Origin: Bacillota bacterium
GTDB taxonomy: Bacteria; Bacillota; Clostridia; Lachnospirales; Lachnospiraceae
Direction: 5' to 3'
Assembly (NCBI GenBank): GCA_023390555.1
Contig: JAEWCQ010000017.1
Location: 52,208 to 116,207, forward strand
DNA length: 64,000 bases
The notes under the pieces are model-generated. The model saw only the letters and a program-made list of their open reading frames with translations, made no database searches and was not told the origin of the DNA. Made by a program: the position numbers and the translations under genes. Shown piece by piece: positions 44,602-53,534 of this stretch (the stretch's first letter is position 1; each line of letters starts with the position of its first letter).

Positions 44602-45732
44602 GTGGTAGAATTAGATCCGTTTCGCATGAAATTAGGGACATATAAAGGGCCGCTTCAGGAGGTAAAGGGAGCGCTTGATTTAGAGAATAAGACCAAGAAG
44701 ATTGAAGAGCTGGAGCGCGAGATGGAAGCTTCGGACTTTTGGGATGATCCGGAAGTTTCCCAGAGGAAAATGAAAGAATTAAAAGGCTATAAAGATGATG
44801 TTGAGATCTGCAGGAATCTGGAGCAGAAGATTGATGATATTGCCACGCTCATTGAAATGGGCGATGAAGAAAATGATTCGGAAATTGTGGCAGAAGTAGA
44901 GCAGGAGATCAATGAATACGAGGAATCTTTTGAAAAAATAAGAATTAAGACACTGCTGTCCGGTGAATATGACCGGGATGGTGCAATTGTATCGCTGCAT
45001 GCAGGTGCAGGCGGAACAGAGTCGTGTGACTGGGCTTCCATGCTTTACCGTATGTATACGAGGTGGGCGTCAGATAAGGGATTTTCCGTAGAAGTTCTGG
45101 ATTCGCTTGACGGCGATGAGGCTGGGATCAAATCCATCACTTTTCAGATCAATGGAGAAAATGCCTACGGCTATCTGAAATCAGAGCATGGCGTACACCG
45201 GCTGGTTCGCATTTCTCCGTTTAATGCGGCGGGGAAGCGTCAGACCTCTTTTGTTTCCTGCGATGTAATGCCGGATATTGAGGAAGATATTGACATTGAA
45301 GTCAAAGATGAAGATATCCGTATCGATACCTACCGTTCCAGCGGTGCCGGCGGACAGCATATCAATAAGACATCTTCGGCCATCCGTATTACGCATTACC
45401 CTTCGGGAATTGTGGTGACCTGTCAGAATGAACGTTCCCAGCACATGAATAAGGATAAGGCAATGCAGATGTTAAAAGCGAAACTCTATCTTTTGAAACA
45501 GCAGGAAAATTTAAACAAAGCGGCAGGCATCCGTGGGGAAGTTTCCGAGATTGGATGGGGCAATCAGATACGGTCTTATGTCATGCAGCCGTATACAATG
45601 GTCAAGGATCACAGAACCAGTACCGAAACAGGAAATGTGGACAGTGTTATGGATGGAAATATTGATCTCTTTATTAATGGATATTTGAAATGGTGCTCGC
45701 TTGGGTGTCCGAAGAGCATGAACGAAGAATAA
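44602..45732 (+). CDS. prfB: Peptide chain release factor 2 (no programmed frameshift)
   Basis: RF2 ends translation at UGA and UAA. The recognition motif SPF is at 205-207, and the catalytic GGQ at 250-252 (SSGAGGQHINKT). The whole protein of 376 aa is in one frame. At the usual frameshift position the sequence is CTTGA (44674-44678) where frameshifting genes have CTTTGA, and a Shine-Dalgarno-like AAAGGGAG sits just upstream as in them. The normal autoregulatory +1 shift is therefore not needed here. The start is GTG, with a weak site, and gives the family-like N-terminus MVELDPFRMKL. Confidence 0.95.
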   Translation: MVELDPFRMKLGTYKGPLQEVKGALDLENKTKKIEELEREMEASDFWDDPEVSQRKMKELKGYKDDVEICRNLEQKIDDIATLIEMGDEENDSEIVAEVEQEINEYEESFEKIRIKTLLSGEYDRDGAIVSLHAGAGGTESCDWASMLYRMYTRWASDKGFSVEVLDSLDGDEAGIKSITFQINGENAYGYLKSEHGVHRLVRISPFNAAGKRQTSFVSCDVMPDIEEDIDIEVKDEDIRIDTYRSSGAGGQHINKTSSAIRITHYPSGIVVTCQNERSQHMNKDKAMQMLKAKLYLLKQQENLNKAAGIRGEVSEIGWGNQIRSYVMQPYTMVKDHRTSTETGNVDSVMDGNIDLFINGYLKWCSLGCPKSMNEE

Positions 45733-45798
45733 GAGACAAACACGGAGAATGTATGAAAGTCAGTCAAATACATAACACGCGAAAACAGGAGGAAAGCA

Positions 45799-47019
45799 AT
45801 GGGATTAATTAAGGCAGTAGCAGAGGCAATCGGAGGTTCACTGGCAGACCAGTGGCTTGAGGTGTACGAACCCAATGACATGGGAGACCAGACTGTATTT
45901 ACAGACGGTATCATGATGCGACGGGGACAAAATACCAAAGGAACGCCAAATACCGTATCCAACGGTTCTGTGATTCATGTATACGACAACCAGTTCATGA
46001 TGCTGGTAGATGGTGGTAAGATTGTGGATTATACTGCAGAACCGGGTTACTATAAAGTAGATAACTCGTCTCTTCCGTCTTTGTTTAACGGCCAGTTGAA
46101 AGAGACCCTGAAAGATTCTTTCAGCCGTATTAAGTTCGGCGGGCAGACTCCGACGGCGCAAAAAGTATTTTATATGAATTTACAGGAAGTCAAAGGAATT
46201 AAATTCGGCACGAGAAATCCGATCAACTACTTTGACAATTTCTATAATGCAGAACTGTTCCTGCGCGCACATGGAACCTACTCCATTAAAATCGTGGATC
46301 CGATCCGCTTCTATGCGGAGGCAGTACCAAGGAACCAGGCGCATGTGGAAATCGGCGATATCAATGAGCAGTATCTGGCAGAATTTTTGGAGGCATTGCA
46401 GACTTCAATCAATCAGCTTTCCGCAGAGGGAACCCGTATTTCCTATGTACCGTCCAAAGGTCGTGAACTAAGCAAATACATGGCGCAGACCCTCGATGCG
46501 GACTGGAACCAGATGCGTGGTATGGAGATTCAGGCGGTCGGTATTGCAAGCATTTCCTATGATGAGGAATCGACAAAGCTGATCAATATGCGTAACCAGG
46601 GTGCTATGCTGGGCGATCCGAATGTACGTGAAGGATATATGCAGGGAGCCATGGCGAGAGGATTTGAGGCGGCCGGATCGAATGCAAATGGCAGCATGGC
46701 CGGTTTTCTCGGTATGGGAGTCGGTATGCAGGCAGCGGGGAATATGGCAGGAAACGCTTCACAGGCCAATCTTGCGCAAATGCAGATGCAGCAGAATCAG
46801 GCTTCGGCAGGTATGCCGGCTGGAAATCCGGCACAGCAAGGCCAGGCACAGCCAAATACAGCGCAGGCCGGCAGCTGGACCTGCGAATGCGGGAATGTGA
46901 ACACCGGTAAGTTCTGCAGCGAATGCGGGAAACCGGCACCATCCGGAGAATGGACCTGTGAATGCGGCAATGTCAATGCCGGCAAATTCTGCAGTAACTG
47001 CGGAAAACCGCGTCCATAA
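45799..47019 (+). CDS. SPFH domain protein with two C-terminal zinc ribbons (YdjI-like)
   Basis: A 406 aa protein with an N-terminal SPFH-type domain of the 'virion core protein' group (MGLIKAVAEAIGGSLADQW; LRAHGTYSIKIVDPIRFYAE) and an Ala/Gly/Met/Gln-rich middle. At the end are two zinc ribbons, CECGNVNTGKFCSECGKP and CECGNVNAGKFCSNCGKP. It looks like Bacillus YdjI, which works with PspA-like YdjF at stressed membranes. Here no PspA gene adjoins. The next two genes encode homologues of YdjG and YdjH, so the set is conserved. AGGAGG precedes the ATG. Confidence 0.85.
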   Translation: MGLIKAVAEAIGGSLADQWLEVYEPNDMGDQTVFTDGIMMRRGQNTKGTPNTVSNGSVIHVYDNQFMMLVDGGKIVDYTAEPGYYKVDNSSLPSLFNGQLKETLKDSFSRIKFGGQTPTAQKVFYMNLQEVKGIKFGTRNPINYFDNFYNAELFLRAHGTYSIKIVDPIRFYAEAVPRNQAHVEIGDINEQYLAEFLEALQTSINQLSAEGTRISYVPSKGRELSKYMAQTLDADWNQMRGMEIQAVGIASISYDEESTKLINMRNQGAMLGDPNVREGYMQGAMARGFEAAGSNANGSMAGFLGMGVGMQAAGNMAGNASQANLAQMQMQQNQASAGMPAGNPAQQGQAQPNTAQAGSWTCECGNVNTGKFCSECGKPAPSGEWTCECGNVNAGKFCSNCGKPRP

Positions 47020-47034
47020 GGGGAAGGAGCAGTT

Positions 47035-48051
47035 ATGTCAGTCATCAGTTTTAAATGTCCGAACTGTGATGGAGAGTTGCTGTTTGATCCGGCGAGCGGG
47101 AAATACAAGTGCGAGTATTGCGCGTCTCTGTTTTCACAGGAGGAGCTTGATGCGATGAAGCCGTCGGATTCCGGGGAAGAAGAGGCGGTCCTCTATCATT
47201 GCCCGAGCTGCGGTGCCCAGATCGTGACCGATACGACAACCGCAGCGACGTTCTGTTATTATTGCCACAATCCGGTTGTGCTTGGAGGCAGACTGGAGGG
47301 AGAATTCCTGCCGGATAAGATCATTCCGTTTGCAATTGACAAGAAAGAGGCGGAAGAACAGTTCCTTACATATGTCGGAAGCAAAAAATTTGTACCGCGT
47401 GCTTTTTTCCAGAAAAAACAGATCCATGAGCTGACCGGCGTCTATTTTCCGTATTGGCTGTATGACACTACCCTGGACGGTATGATCGAGGCAGAGGCGA
47501 CCAGAGTACGTATCTGGATGACCGGGGATGAAGAGTTCACGGAGACGAAGTTCTATCGTGTCGAGCGTGGCGGACAGGTGGATCTGAGCCATCTGTCCGA
47601 AAACGCATTGCAGAAGGCCAATAAAACGCTGTCGGAGGGGGTTCTTCCGTATCGTTTTGATGAAATGAAAGAATTTAAGATGGGATATCTGTCCGGTTTT
47701 CTGGCTGAAAAGCGGGATATTGAAAAGGAAACGCTGGCTCCATCCCTGCAGCAGGAGACCGAGGAATATGCAGAGCGGCTTTTACGGGAAACGATCGAAG
47801 GGTATGACGGTGTGGTGGTCAAAAACTGTGATTTTCAGATCCGGGAAGATCACTGGAATTATGTGCTGCTGCCTGTCTGGACGTTCACCTATCAGGCACG
47901 CAGCGGAAAAGTCTATTATTATTCGATGAATGGTCAGACCGGAAAGGTCTGCGGAGAACTTCCAATCGATTACAGAAAACTGGGATTCCTCAGCGGGATT
48001 ATAACGGCAGCAGTTCTGGTAATCGGAATGATCGGAGGGTATCTGCTATGA
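47035..48051 (+). CDS. Zinc-ribbon membrane protein (YdjG-like)
   Basis: A 338 aa protein with two N-terminal TFIIB-type zinc ribbons (CPNCDGELLFDPASGKYKCEYC and CPSCGAQIVTDTTTAATFCYYC), a middle domain with FVPRAFFQKKQIHELTGVYFPYWLYD, and a single C-terminal membrane segment (GIITAAVLVIGMIGGYLL). It starts 15 bases after the SPFH gene with AAGGAG before it, and its stop overlaps the TPM gene by four bases. Bacillus YdjG works with YdjH at the membrane in a PspA-related system; that role here is inference. Confidence 0.82.
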   Translation: MSVISFKCPNCDGELLFDPASGKYKCEYCASLFSQEELDAMKPSDSGEEEAVLYHCPSCGAQIVTDTTTAATFCYYCHNPVVLGGRLEGEFLPDKIIPFAIDKKEAEEQFLTYVGSKKFVPRAFFQKKQIHELTGVYFPYWLYDTTLDGMIEAEATRVRIWMTGDEEFTETKFYRVERGGQVDLSHLSENALQKANKTLSEGVLPYRFDEMKEFKMGYLSGFLAEKRDIEKETLAPSLQQETEEYAERLLRETIEGYDGVVVKNCDFQIREDHWNYVLLPVWTFTYQARSGKVYYYSMNGQTGKVCGELPIDYRKLGFLSGIITAAVLVIGMIGGYLL

Positions 48052-48803
48052 AAAAATATAGGAAAAGAATCGGGAACGCCATCTGCCTGACTTTCCTTCT
48101 GGCAATTCTGATGTCTTCTGGAGTGTTTGCGGCAGAAAGAGGAAGTGTCTATGACAATGCGGCACTTATGGACGATGACGAGGTCACAGCGGTGAATGCT
48201 GCGATTGAGCATCTGGAAGAGGTGACCGGATGGGAAGTATATGCGCTTACGATAAATGATGCACAGGGCTGGTCCTCACAAAAATATTGTGAAGACTGGT
48301 TTGATGAACATGTAAAGGGACATGACGCAGTGGTCTATCTGATTGATCTGGATAACGGTGAGATCTATATTGCAACAGAAGGAACAGCAGTCGATGTCTT
48401 TACGGACAGACGGATCCAGTCTGTGATTGATGCAGGGTATTCGCAGGCGAAGAACGGGGAATATGGGAATTCATTCACCGGTATGCTGGAAAAGACGACC
48501 GATTACTGTCAGAAATCCCTGAAGCCCTATGAAATTCTGATCGCAGCCATACTGGCACTGGCGGCTGGAGGTATCACTTTCGGTTCGGTAGTCGGAAAAT
48601 ACCGCCTGAAATGGGGGCTTTACAAATACGATTTCCATGCCAATGGAAACATTGCTGTTTCCAGAGAGGAAGATCAGTTTGTCAATCAAATTGTCACGCA
48701 CCATCACATTCAGAGGAATCCTCCGGCGGGAAAAGGCAGTGGAAGCTCGACACATACAGGAGCAGGCGGAAGAAGTTTTGGCGGGGGTGGCCGTAAGCTG
48801 TAA
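48048..48803 (+). CDS. TPM domain membrane protein (YdjH-like)
   Basis: A 251 aa protein with a signal peptide or membrane anchor (NAICLTFLLAILMSSGVFAA), an extracellular TPM domain (VYDNAALMDDDEVTAVNAAI to about residue 150), one membrane segment near residue 165 (ILIAAILALAAGGITFGSVV) and a cytoplasmic C-terminus ending in a Ser/Gly-rich GAGGRSFGGGGRKL. The TPM domain is found in phosphatases and in proteins of PSII repair. It completes the three-gene operon and overlaps the zinc-ribbon gene by four bases. Confidence 0.83.
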   Translation: MKKYRKRIGNAICLTFLLAILMSSGVFAAERGSVYDNAALMDDDEVTAVNAAIEHLEEVTGWEVYALTINDAQGWSSQKYCEDWFDEHVKGHDAVVYLIDLDNGEIYIATEGTAVDVFTDRRIQSVIDAGYSQAKNGEYGNSFTGMLEKTTDYCQKSLKPYEILIAAILALAAGGITFGSVVGKYRLKWGLYKYDFHANGNIAVSREEDQFVNQIVTHHHIQRNPPAGKGSGSSTHTGAGGRSFGGGGRKL

Positions 48804-48847
48804 GTTCTGGCAATGGCAGGAAAATTGCAGTAAATCGGCAAAAAAGC

Positions 48848-48876
48848 TTGCGCCGTTACGGGTATTGTGCTATTAT
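48848..48876 (+). promoter_or_regulatory. Promoter of the ACT-domain/homoserine dehydrogenase operon
   Basis: TTGCGC, 17 bases, then TATTAT preceded by TGC (extended -10), 51 bases upstream of the ACT-protein start. Confidence 0.55.
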
Positions 48877-48926
48877 CTTCCTCGTGAGCACAACTGTATT
48901 TGTGAGACATACACTGGAGGGAAACT

Positions 48927-49370
48927 ATGGCTGAGAATACAAAGTATTATGTGCTGAAAGAGAAGGCTGTTCCGGAAGTTCTTCTGAAAGTAGTGGAAGC
49001 CAAGCGGCTGATAGAGTCGGGGCGCGCTGCATCCGTTCAGGAAGCGGCTGAGCAGGTGGACATCAGCAGAAGTTCCTTTTATAAATACAAGGACGACATT
49101 TTTCCGTTTCATGATAACGTGAAGGGGAAAACAATTACCATGGTCATACAGTTAGATGATGAACCGGGGCTGTTGTCGGTGGTGCTGAATATCGTTGCAG
49201 AGTTTCATGCAAACATTCTGACAATACATCAGTCCATCCCGGTCAACGGAATTGCATCATTGACTTTGAGTATTGATATACTGCCGGAGACAGGTGATCC
49301 TGCACTTATGGTAGATGCCATTGATGGCACGGACGGCATACATTACGTAAAAATACTAGCTAGGGAGTGA
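48927..49370 (+). CDS. ACT-domain protein (PheB-like)
   Basis: A 147 aa regulatory protein with an N-terminal helix-turn-helix-like part (AKRLIESGRAASVQEAAEQVDISRSSFYKYKDDIFP) and a C-terminal ACT domain (ITMVIQLDDEPGLLSVVLNIVAEF), which usually binds an amino acid. GGAGGG precedes the ATG. It lies seven bases before the homoserine dehydrogenase gene, so it is probably a regulator or partner in that pathway. It may bind threonine or another aspartate-family amino acid, which is inference. Confidence 0.86.
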   Translation: MAENTKYYVLKEKAVPEVLLKVVEAKRLIESGRAASVQEAAEQVDISRSSFYKYKDDIFPFHDNVKGKTITMVIQLDDEPGLLSVVLNIVAEFHANILTIHQSIPVNGIASLTLSIDILPETGDPALMVDAIDGTDGIHYVKILARE

Positions 49371-49377
49371 AAGAACG

Positions 49378-50580
49378 ATGATTAAAGCAGCAGTAATGGG
49401 ATATGGAACCGTTGGTTCCGGAGTAGTAGAAGTATTAAACACCAACTATGACAGCATAGCAAGACGTTCGGGTGAGGGGATAGAGGTAAAATATGTACTG
49501 GATTTAAGAGATTTTCCGGGAGATCCGATTGGAAATAAAATCGTGCATGAATATCAGACAATTGCAGAAGATCCGGAAGTATCGATTGTTGTGGAGACCA
49601 TGGGTGGTGTGGAACCGGCCTATACATTTGTTAAAGCGATGCTGGAGGCAGGCAAGCACGTGACGACATCCAATAAGGCACTGGTTGCCGATAAGGGTGC
49701 GGAATTGATTGCACTGGCAAAAGAGAAGAATGTAAATTTCTTATTTGAGGCGAGTGTCGGCGGCGGTATACCGATCATCCGTTCTTTGAATTCCTGTCTG
49801 ACTGCAGATGAGATTGAAGAAATCACCGGTATCCTGAATGGAACGACCAACTATATGATGACCAAAATGAGCACGGAAGACTCTGAGTTTGATGATGTGT
49901 TAAAAGATGCGCAGGCAAAAGGCTATGCCGAAAAAGATCCGACCGCAGATATCGAAGGCTATGATGCATGCCGTAAGATTGCGATTCTGACCTCATTGGT
50001 ATGTGGTAAGCAGGTGGACTTTCATGATATTCACTGTGAGGGAATCACAAAGATTTCTGCAACGGATATCAAATATGCAAAAGCAATGGGCAAGGCAATC
50101 AAACTGCTTGCTACAAGCAGAAAAGTCGGTGACAGCTACTACGCAATGGTAGCACCATATCTGTTGGGCCAGGAGCACCCGCTCTATCCGGTAAATGATG
50201 TATTCAATGCCGTATTCGTACATGGAAATGTGCTCGGAGACGCAATGTTCTATGGAAGCGGAGCAGGAAAACTTCCGACTGCAAGTGCGGTAGTTGCCGA
50301 TATGGTAGAAATTGCAAAGCATTTAAACAAGAACATTTCGGTGGAGTGGAGCTCAAAGAAGATGGATCTTGTGGATTATAAAAAAGCTTCGAACCGTTTC
50401 TTTGTACGTGTGGCAGGAGAGGAATCGGCTGTAAGTGAAGTATTTGGCAATGTCGAATGGATCAGAGCAGAAGGTGTATCCGGTGAGCTGGGTTTTGTCA
50501 CAGAGCAGATGACAGAAGCCGAATATGAAGAGAAAGCTGCGAAACTTTCCGGAATCCTTCAGATGATTCGCGTAAATTAA
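49378..50580 (+). CDS. hom: Homoserine dehydrogenase
   Basis: This enzyme reduces aspartate-semialdehyde to homoserine with NAD(P)H, the branch point to threonine and methionine. The N-terminal Rossmann fold has GYGTVGSGVV, and the catalytic domain has EASVGGGIPIIRSLNSCL, ILNGTTNYMMTKM and AEKDPTADIEGYDACRK. The C-terminus is shorter than in family members with a full ACT domain (400 aa here; the last 60 residues resemble a truncated ACT domain). A separate ACT protein encoded just upstream may supply regulation. Confidence 0.94.
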   Translation: MIKAAVMGYGTVGSGVVEVLNTNYDSIARRSGEGIEVKYVLDLRDFPGDPIGNKIVHEYQTIAEDPEVSIVVETMGGVEPAYTFVKAMLEAGKHVTTSNKALVADKGAELIALAKEKNVNFLFEASVGGGIPIIRSLNSCLTADEIEEITGILNGTTNYMMTKMSTEDSEFDDVLKDAQAKGYAEKDPTADIEGYDACRKIAILTSLVCGKQVDFHDIHCEGITKISATDIKYAKAMGKAIKLLATSRKVGDSYYAMVAPYLLGQEHPLYPVNDVFNAVFVHGNVLGDAMFYGSGAGKLPTASAVVADMVEIAKHLNKNISVEWSSKKMDLVDYKKASNRFFVRVAGEESAVSEVFGNVEWIRAEGVSGELGFVTEQMTEAEYEEKAAKLSGILQMIRVN

Positions 50581-50598
50581 TAAAAACAATCGTTTATC

Positions 50599-50630
50599 AG
50601 GGAAACCCGCAAGTCGTGTTTCCCTTAGTT
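50599..50630 (+). terminator. Weak terminator-like hairpin after hom
   Basis: AGGGAAAC pairs with GTTTCCCT over an 11-base loop, followed by TAGTTTA. The T-rich tail is poor, so some read-through into the mutase gene is likely. Confidence 0.4.
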
Positions 50631-50757
50631 TATGCAAGGAATACGGAGAGTAAAATTGTGTCTGCACATTTTTATTCGGCGAACACCGTCATAACCGGAG
50701 CCTTCACGCAGAGCATGAAACTTCCGGTCTATTTTAAAAAAGAATCGAGGATAAAAA

Positions 50758-51960
50758 ATGAAATACGTAGTAATATTAGGAGATGGAATGGCAGATATGC
50801 CAATAGCAGAACTTGGAAATCAGACACCGCTTGCATATGCGTCCACCCCAAAGATGGATGAACTGGCAGCAAAAGGGGAAATCGGTATGGTACATACCAT
50901 CCCGGACGGTATGAATCCGGGAAGCGATACGGCAAATCTTTCGGTGCTTGGATACAACCCGCGGAAATACTATTCGGGACGTTCTCCGCTTGAGGCATTG
51001 AGTATCGGGGTTCCGATGAAGGATACGGATGTCGCACTTCGCTGCAATATTGTAACACTGTCGGAAGAAGACGGCACTTATGAGGAACGTACGATCATCG
51101 ACCACAGTGCAAGCGAGATTTCTACGGAAGATGCGGCTGTCTTACTTGAAGCAGTTCGAAAAGAACTTGAATCCGATATTTACAAATTCTATGTCGGAAC
51201 CAGCTACCGTCATCTTCTGATCTGGGAGAACGGAGAGGTCGTAGATCTTGTCCCGCCGCATGATGTATTGGGACAGAAGATCGGAGCAAATCTTCCGAAA
51301 GAGGAAGCACTGCGGGAAATGATGAAAAAGAGCTATGATATCCTTGTAAATCATCCAATTAACATCGAACGAAAAAAACAGGGTTTGAATCCTGCAAATT
51401 CCTGCTGGTTCTGGGGTGCAGGTACAAGACCCGCTTTGTCCTCATTTGAGGAAAAGACGAACAAAAAGGGAGCTATGATCTCTGCAGTAGATCTGTTAAA
51501 GGGAATCGCAGTTGGGGCTTCCATGAAAGTAATTACCGTAGAGGGCGCAAACGGCGGACTTCATACAAACTATGAAGGAAAGGCGCAGGCGGCTGTGGAT
51601 GTACTGACAAAAGAGGGTTATGATTTTGTCTATGTACATCTGGAGGCTCCGGATGAAATGGGGCATCAGGGAAGTTATGAGAGAAAGATTCAGGCCATTG
51701 AAAATCTGGATGCCAGAATTATCAAGCCGGTGGTAGAAGGTCTTGAAGCAGCGGGTGAAGATTTCCGCATGGTTGTACTTCCGGATCATCCGACCCCAGT
51801 TTGCATCCGTACGCATACATCTGAAAACGTGCCGTATATTCTCTATGACAGTACGGCTCCGCAGGTTCATGACTGGCATTACAATGAAAAAGAGGCAGCT
51901 GAGACAGGTCATTTTATAGGAGAAGGGCATACGTTGATTGATTATCTGTTTTCCAAATAG
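50758..51960 (+). CDS. Archaeal-type cofactor-independent phosphoglycerate mutase family protein, possible homoserine kinase
   Basis: A 400 aa member of the ApgM/alkaline phosphatase superfamily. It has GDGMADMPI at the N-terminus, NPGSDTANLSVLGY (with the phosphorylated Ser), HLEAPDEMGHQG and LPDHPTPVCIRTHTSENVPY, which are the metal-binding motifs. Genomes with such a gene beside hom and no classical thrB are known, and the SEED subsystem names it a predicted functional analogue of homoserine kinase. Here it follows hom, with 177 bases and a weak hairpin between. The mutase role in glycolysis cannot be excluded. Confidence 0.88.
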   Translation: MKYVVILGDGMADMPIAELGNQTPLAYASTPKMDELAAKGEIGMVHTIPDGMNPGSDTANLSVLGYNPRKYYSGRSPLEALSIGVPMKDTDVALRCNIVTLSEEDGTYEERTIIDHSASEISTEDAAVLLEAVRKELESDIYKFYVGTSYRHLLIWENGEVVDLVPPHDVLGQKIGANLPKEEALREMMKKSYDILVNHPINIERKKQGLNPANSCWFWGAGTRPALSSFEEKTNKKGAMISAVDLLKGIAVGASMKVITVEGANGGLHTNYEGKAQAAVDVLTKEGYDFVYVHLEAPDEMGHQGSYERKIQAIENLDARIIKPVVEGLEAAGEDFRMVVLPDHPTPVCIRTHTSENVPYILYDSTAPQVHDWHYNEKEAAETGHFIGEGHTLIDYLFSK

Positions 51961-52025
51961 GAAAATGACAGAATATCTGAGCCGGTAAGCATCGTCTTAC
52001 TGCTTGGGCAGGAGGGGATTTGATA

Positions 52026-53525
52026 TTGAAGTATATTATGGCTTTTGATGCAGGAACCACAAGCAATCGCTGTATTCTGTTTGATCAGGATGGGGAAATC
52101 CGCAGCATGGCGCAGAAAGAATTTCGCCAGATGTTTCCAAACCCCGGCTGGGTGGAGCATGATGCAAATGAGATCTGGTCAACCCAGCTGGGTGTTGCGG
52201 TGGAAGCAATGTCCAAGATCGGGGCAACGGGGGAAACTATCGCAGCCATCGGGATTACCAACCAGCGTGAGACGGTTGTGGTGTGGAACAGGGAGACCGG
52301 GGAACCGGTATATCCGGCAATCGTATGGCAGTGCCGCCGGACGTCGGATATTGCGGATGCACTTAAGAAAAAAGGCCTGGAAGACTGTTACCGGAAAAAG
52401 ACCGGTTTGATGATCGATGCCTATTTTTCAGCGACGAAGGTGAAATGGATTCTGGATCATGTGGAAGGTGCCAGGCAGCAGGCAAAAGAAGGAAAGCTGC
52501 TTTTTGGAACAATTGAAACATGGCTGATCTGGAAACTGACAAAGGGAAGCGTACATGTGACAGACTATTCCAATGCTTCCAGAACCATGCTTTTTAACAT
52601 CAACAATCTGGAATGGGATCCGGATATTCTTGCAGAACTGGATATTCCGGAAAACATGCTTCCGAAACCAATGCCTTCCAGCGGTATATATGGGTATACA
52701 GACCCATCCTTTTTTGGGCATGCCATACCAATTGCAGGTGCGGCAGGTGATCAGCAGGCTGCACTCTTTGGACAGAACTGCTTTTTGGAGGGAGAGGCAA
52801 AAAACACCTATGGAACCGGATGCTTTCTTCTCATGAATACCGGGGAAACGCCGGTCTTCTCAAAAAACGGTCTGGTTACGACGATTGCGTGGGGACTTGA
52901 CGGTAAAGTTACCTATGCACTGGAAGGTTCTATTTTTGTTGCAGGAGCTGCCATTCAGTGGCTTCGTGATGGAATGAAATTGCTGGATTCTGCCTCAGAT
53001 TCGGAATATATGGCCAGCAAGGTGAACGGTACGCATGGCTGTTATGTCGTGCCTGCTTTTACAGGACTTGGTGCACCGCACTGGGACCAGTATGCAAGAG
53101 GAACCATTGTAGGAATTACAAGAGGAACCACTAAAAATCATATTATTCGTGCAACATTGGAATCGATTGCTTATCAGGTGCGGGATGTCATTGCCGCAAT
53201 GGAGGCGGATGCCGGATTTGAACTGCGTTTCCTGAATGTAGACGGAGGAGCCAGTGCGAATAGCTTTCTGATGCAGTTTCAGGCAGACATGATCAATGCG
53301 CCGGTAAACCGCCCGAAGTGTATCGAGACGACGGCCCGCGGAGCTGCCTATCTGGCCGGAATTGCAGTAGGCTACTGGAAAAGCAAGGAGGAAGTGATTC
53401 GGAATCAGCTGATGGAGCGGGTCTTCCAGCCGAATATGACGCAGGAAGAGCGTGAGAAAAAGATGAAAGGCTGGAATAAAGCTGTCAAGTACGCATTTGG
53501 ATGGGCTAAAGAAGAGGAATCGTAG
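52026..53525 (+). CDS. glpK: Glycerol kinase
   Basis: This FGGY kinase makes glycerol-3-phosphate from glycerol and ATP. The N-terminus KYIMAFDAGTTSNRCILFD binds phosphate, and GITNQRETVVVWNRETG, IVWQCRRTSD and GPATGAGDQQAALFGQ-like AGAAGDQQAALFGQ follow. The C-terminal part has FLNVDGGASANSFLMQFQADM. Length is 499 aa. Several starts are possible: TTG 52020 is two bases from GGAGGGG, while TTG 52026 is eight bases away and gives the usual N-terminus, so 52026 was chosen. No glycerol facilitator or glpD is adjacent in the window. Confidence 0.94.
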   Translation: MKYIMAFDAGTTSNRCILFDQDGEIRSMAQKEFRQMFPNPGWVEHDANEIWSTQLGVAVEAMSKIGATGETIAAIGITNQRETVVVWNRETGEPVYPAIVWQCRRTSDIADALKKKGLEDCYRKKTGLMIDAYFSATKVKWILDHVEGARQQAKEGKLLFGTIETWLIWKLTKGSVHVTDYSNASRTMLFNINNLEWDPDILAELDIPENMLPKPMPSSGIYGYTDPSFFGHAIPIAGAAGDQQAALFGQNCFLEGEAKNTYGTGCFLLMNTGETPVFSKNGLVTTIAWGLDGKVTYALEGSIFVAGAAIQWLRDGMKLLDSASDSEYMASKVNGTHGCYVVPAFTGLGAPHWDQYARGTIVGITRGTTKNHIIRATLESIAYQVRDVIAAMEADAGFELRFLNVDGGASANSFLMQFQADMINAPVNRPKCIETTARGAAYLAGIAVGYWKSKEEVIRNQLMERVFQPNMTQEEREKKMKGWNKAVKYAFGWAKEEES

Positions 53526-53534
53526 TCCGATCGA

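Noticed and set aside
50581..50757. Riboswitch or T-box between hom and the mutase gene
   Set aside because: No T-box motif (AGGGTGGNACCGCG) or known aptamer core is visible; only a weak hairpin.
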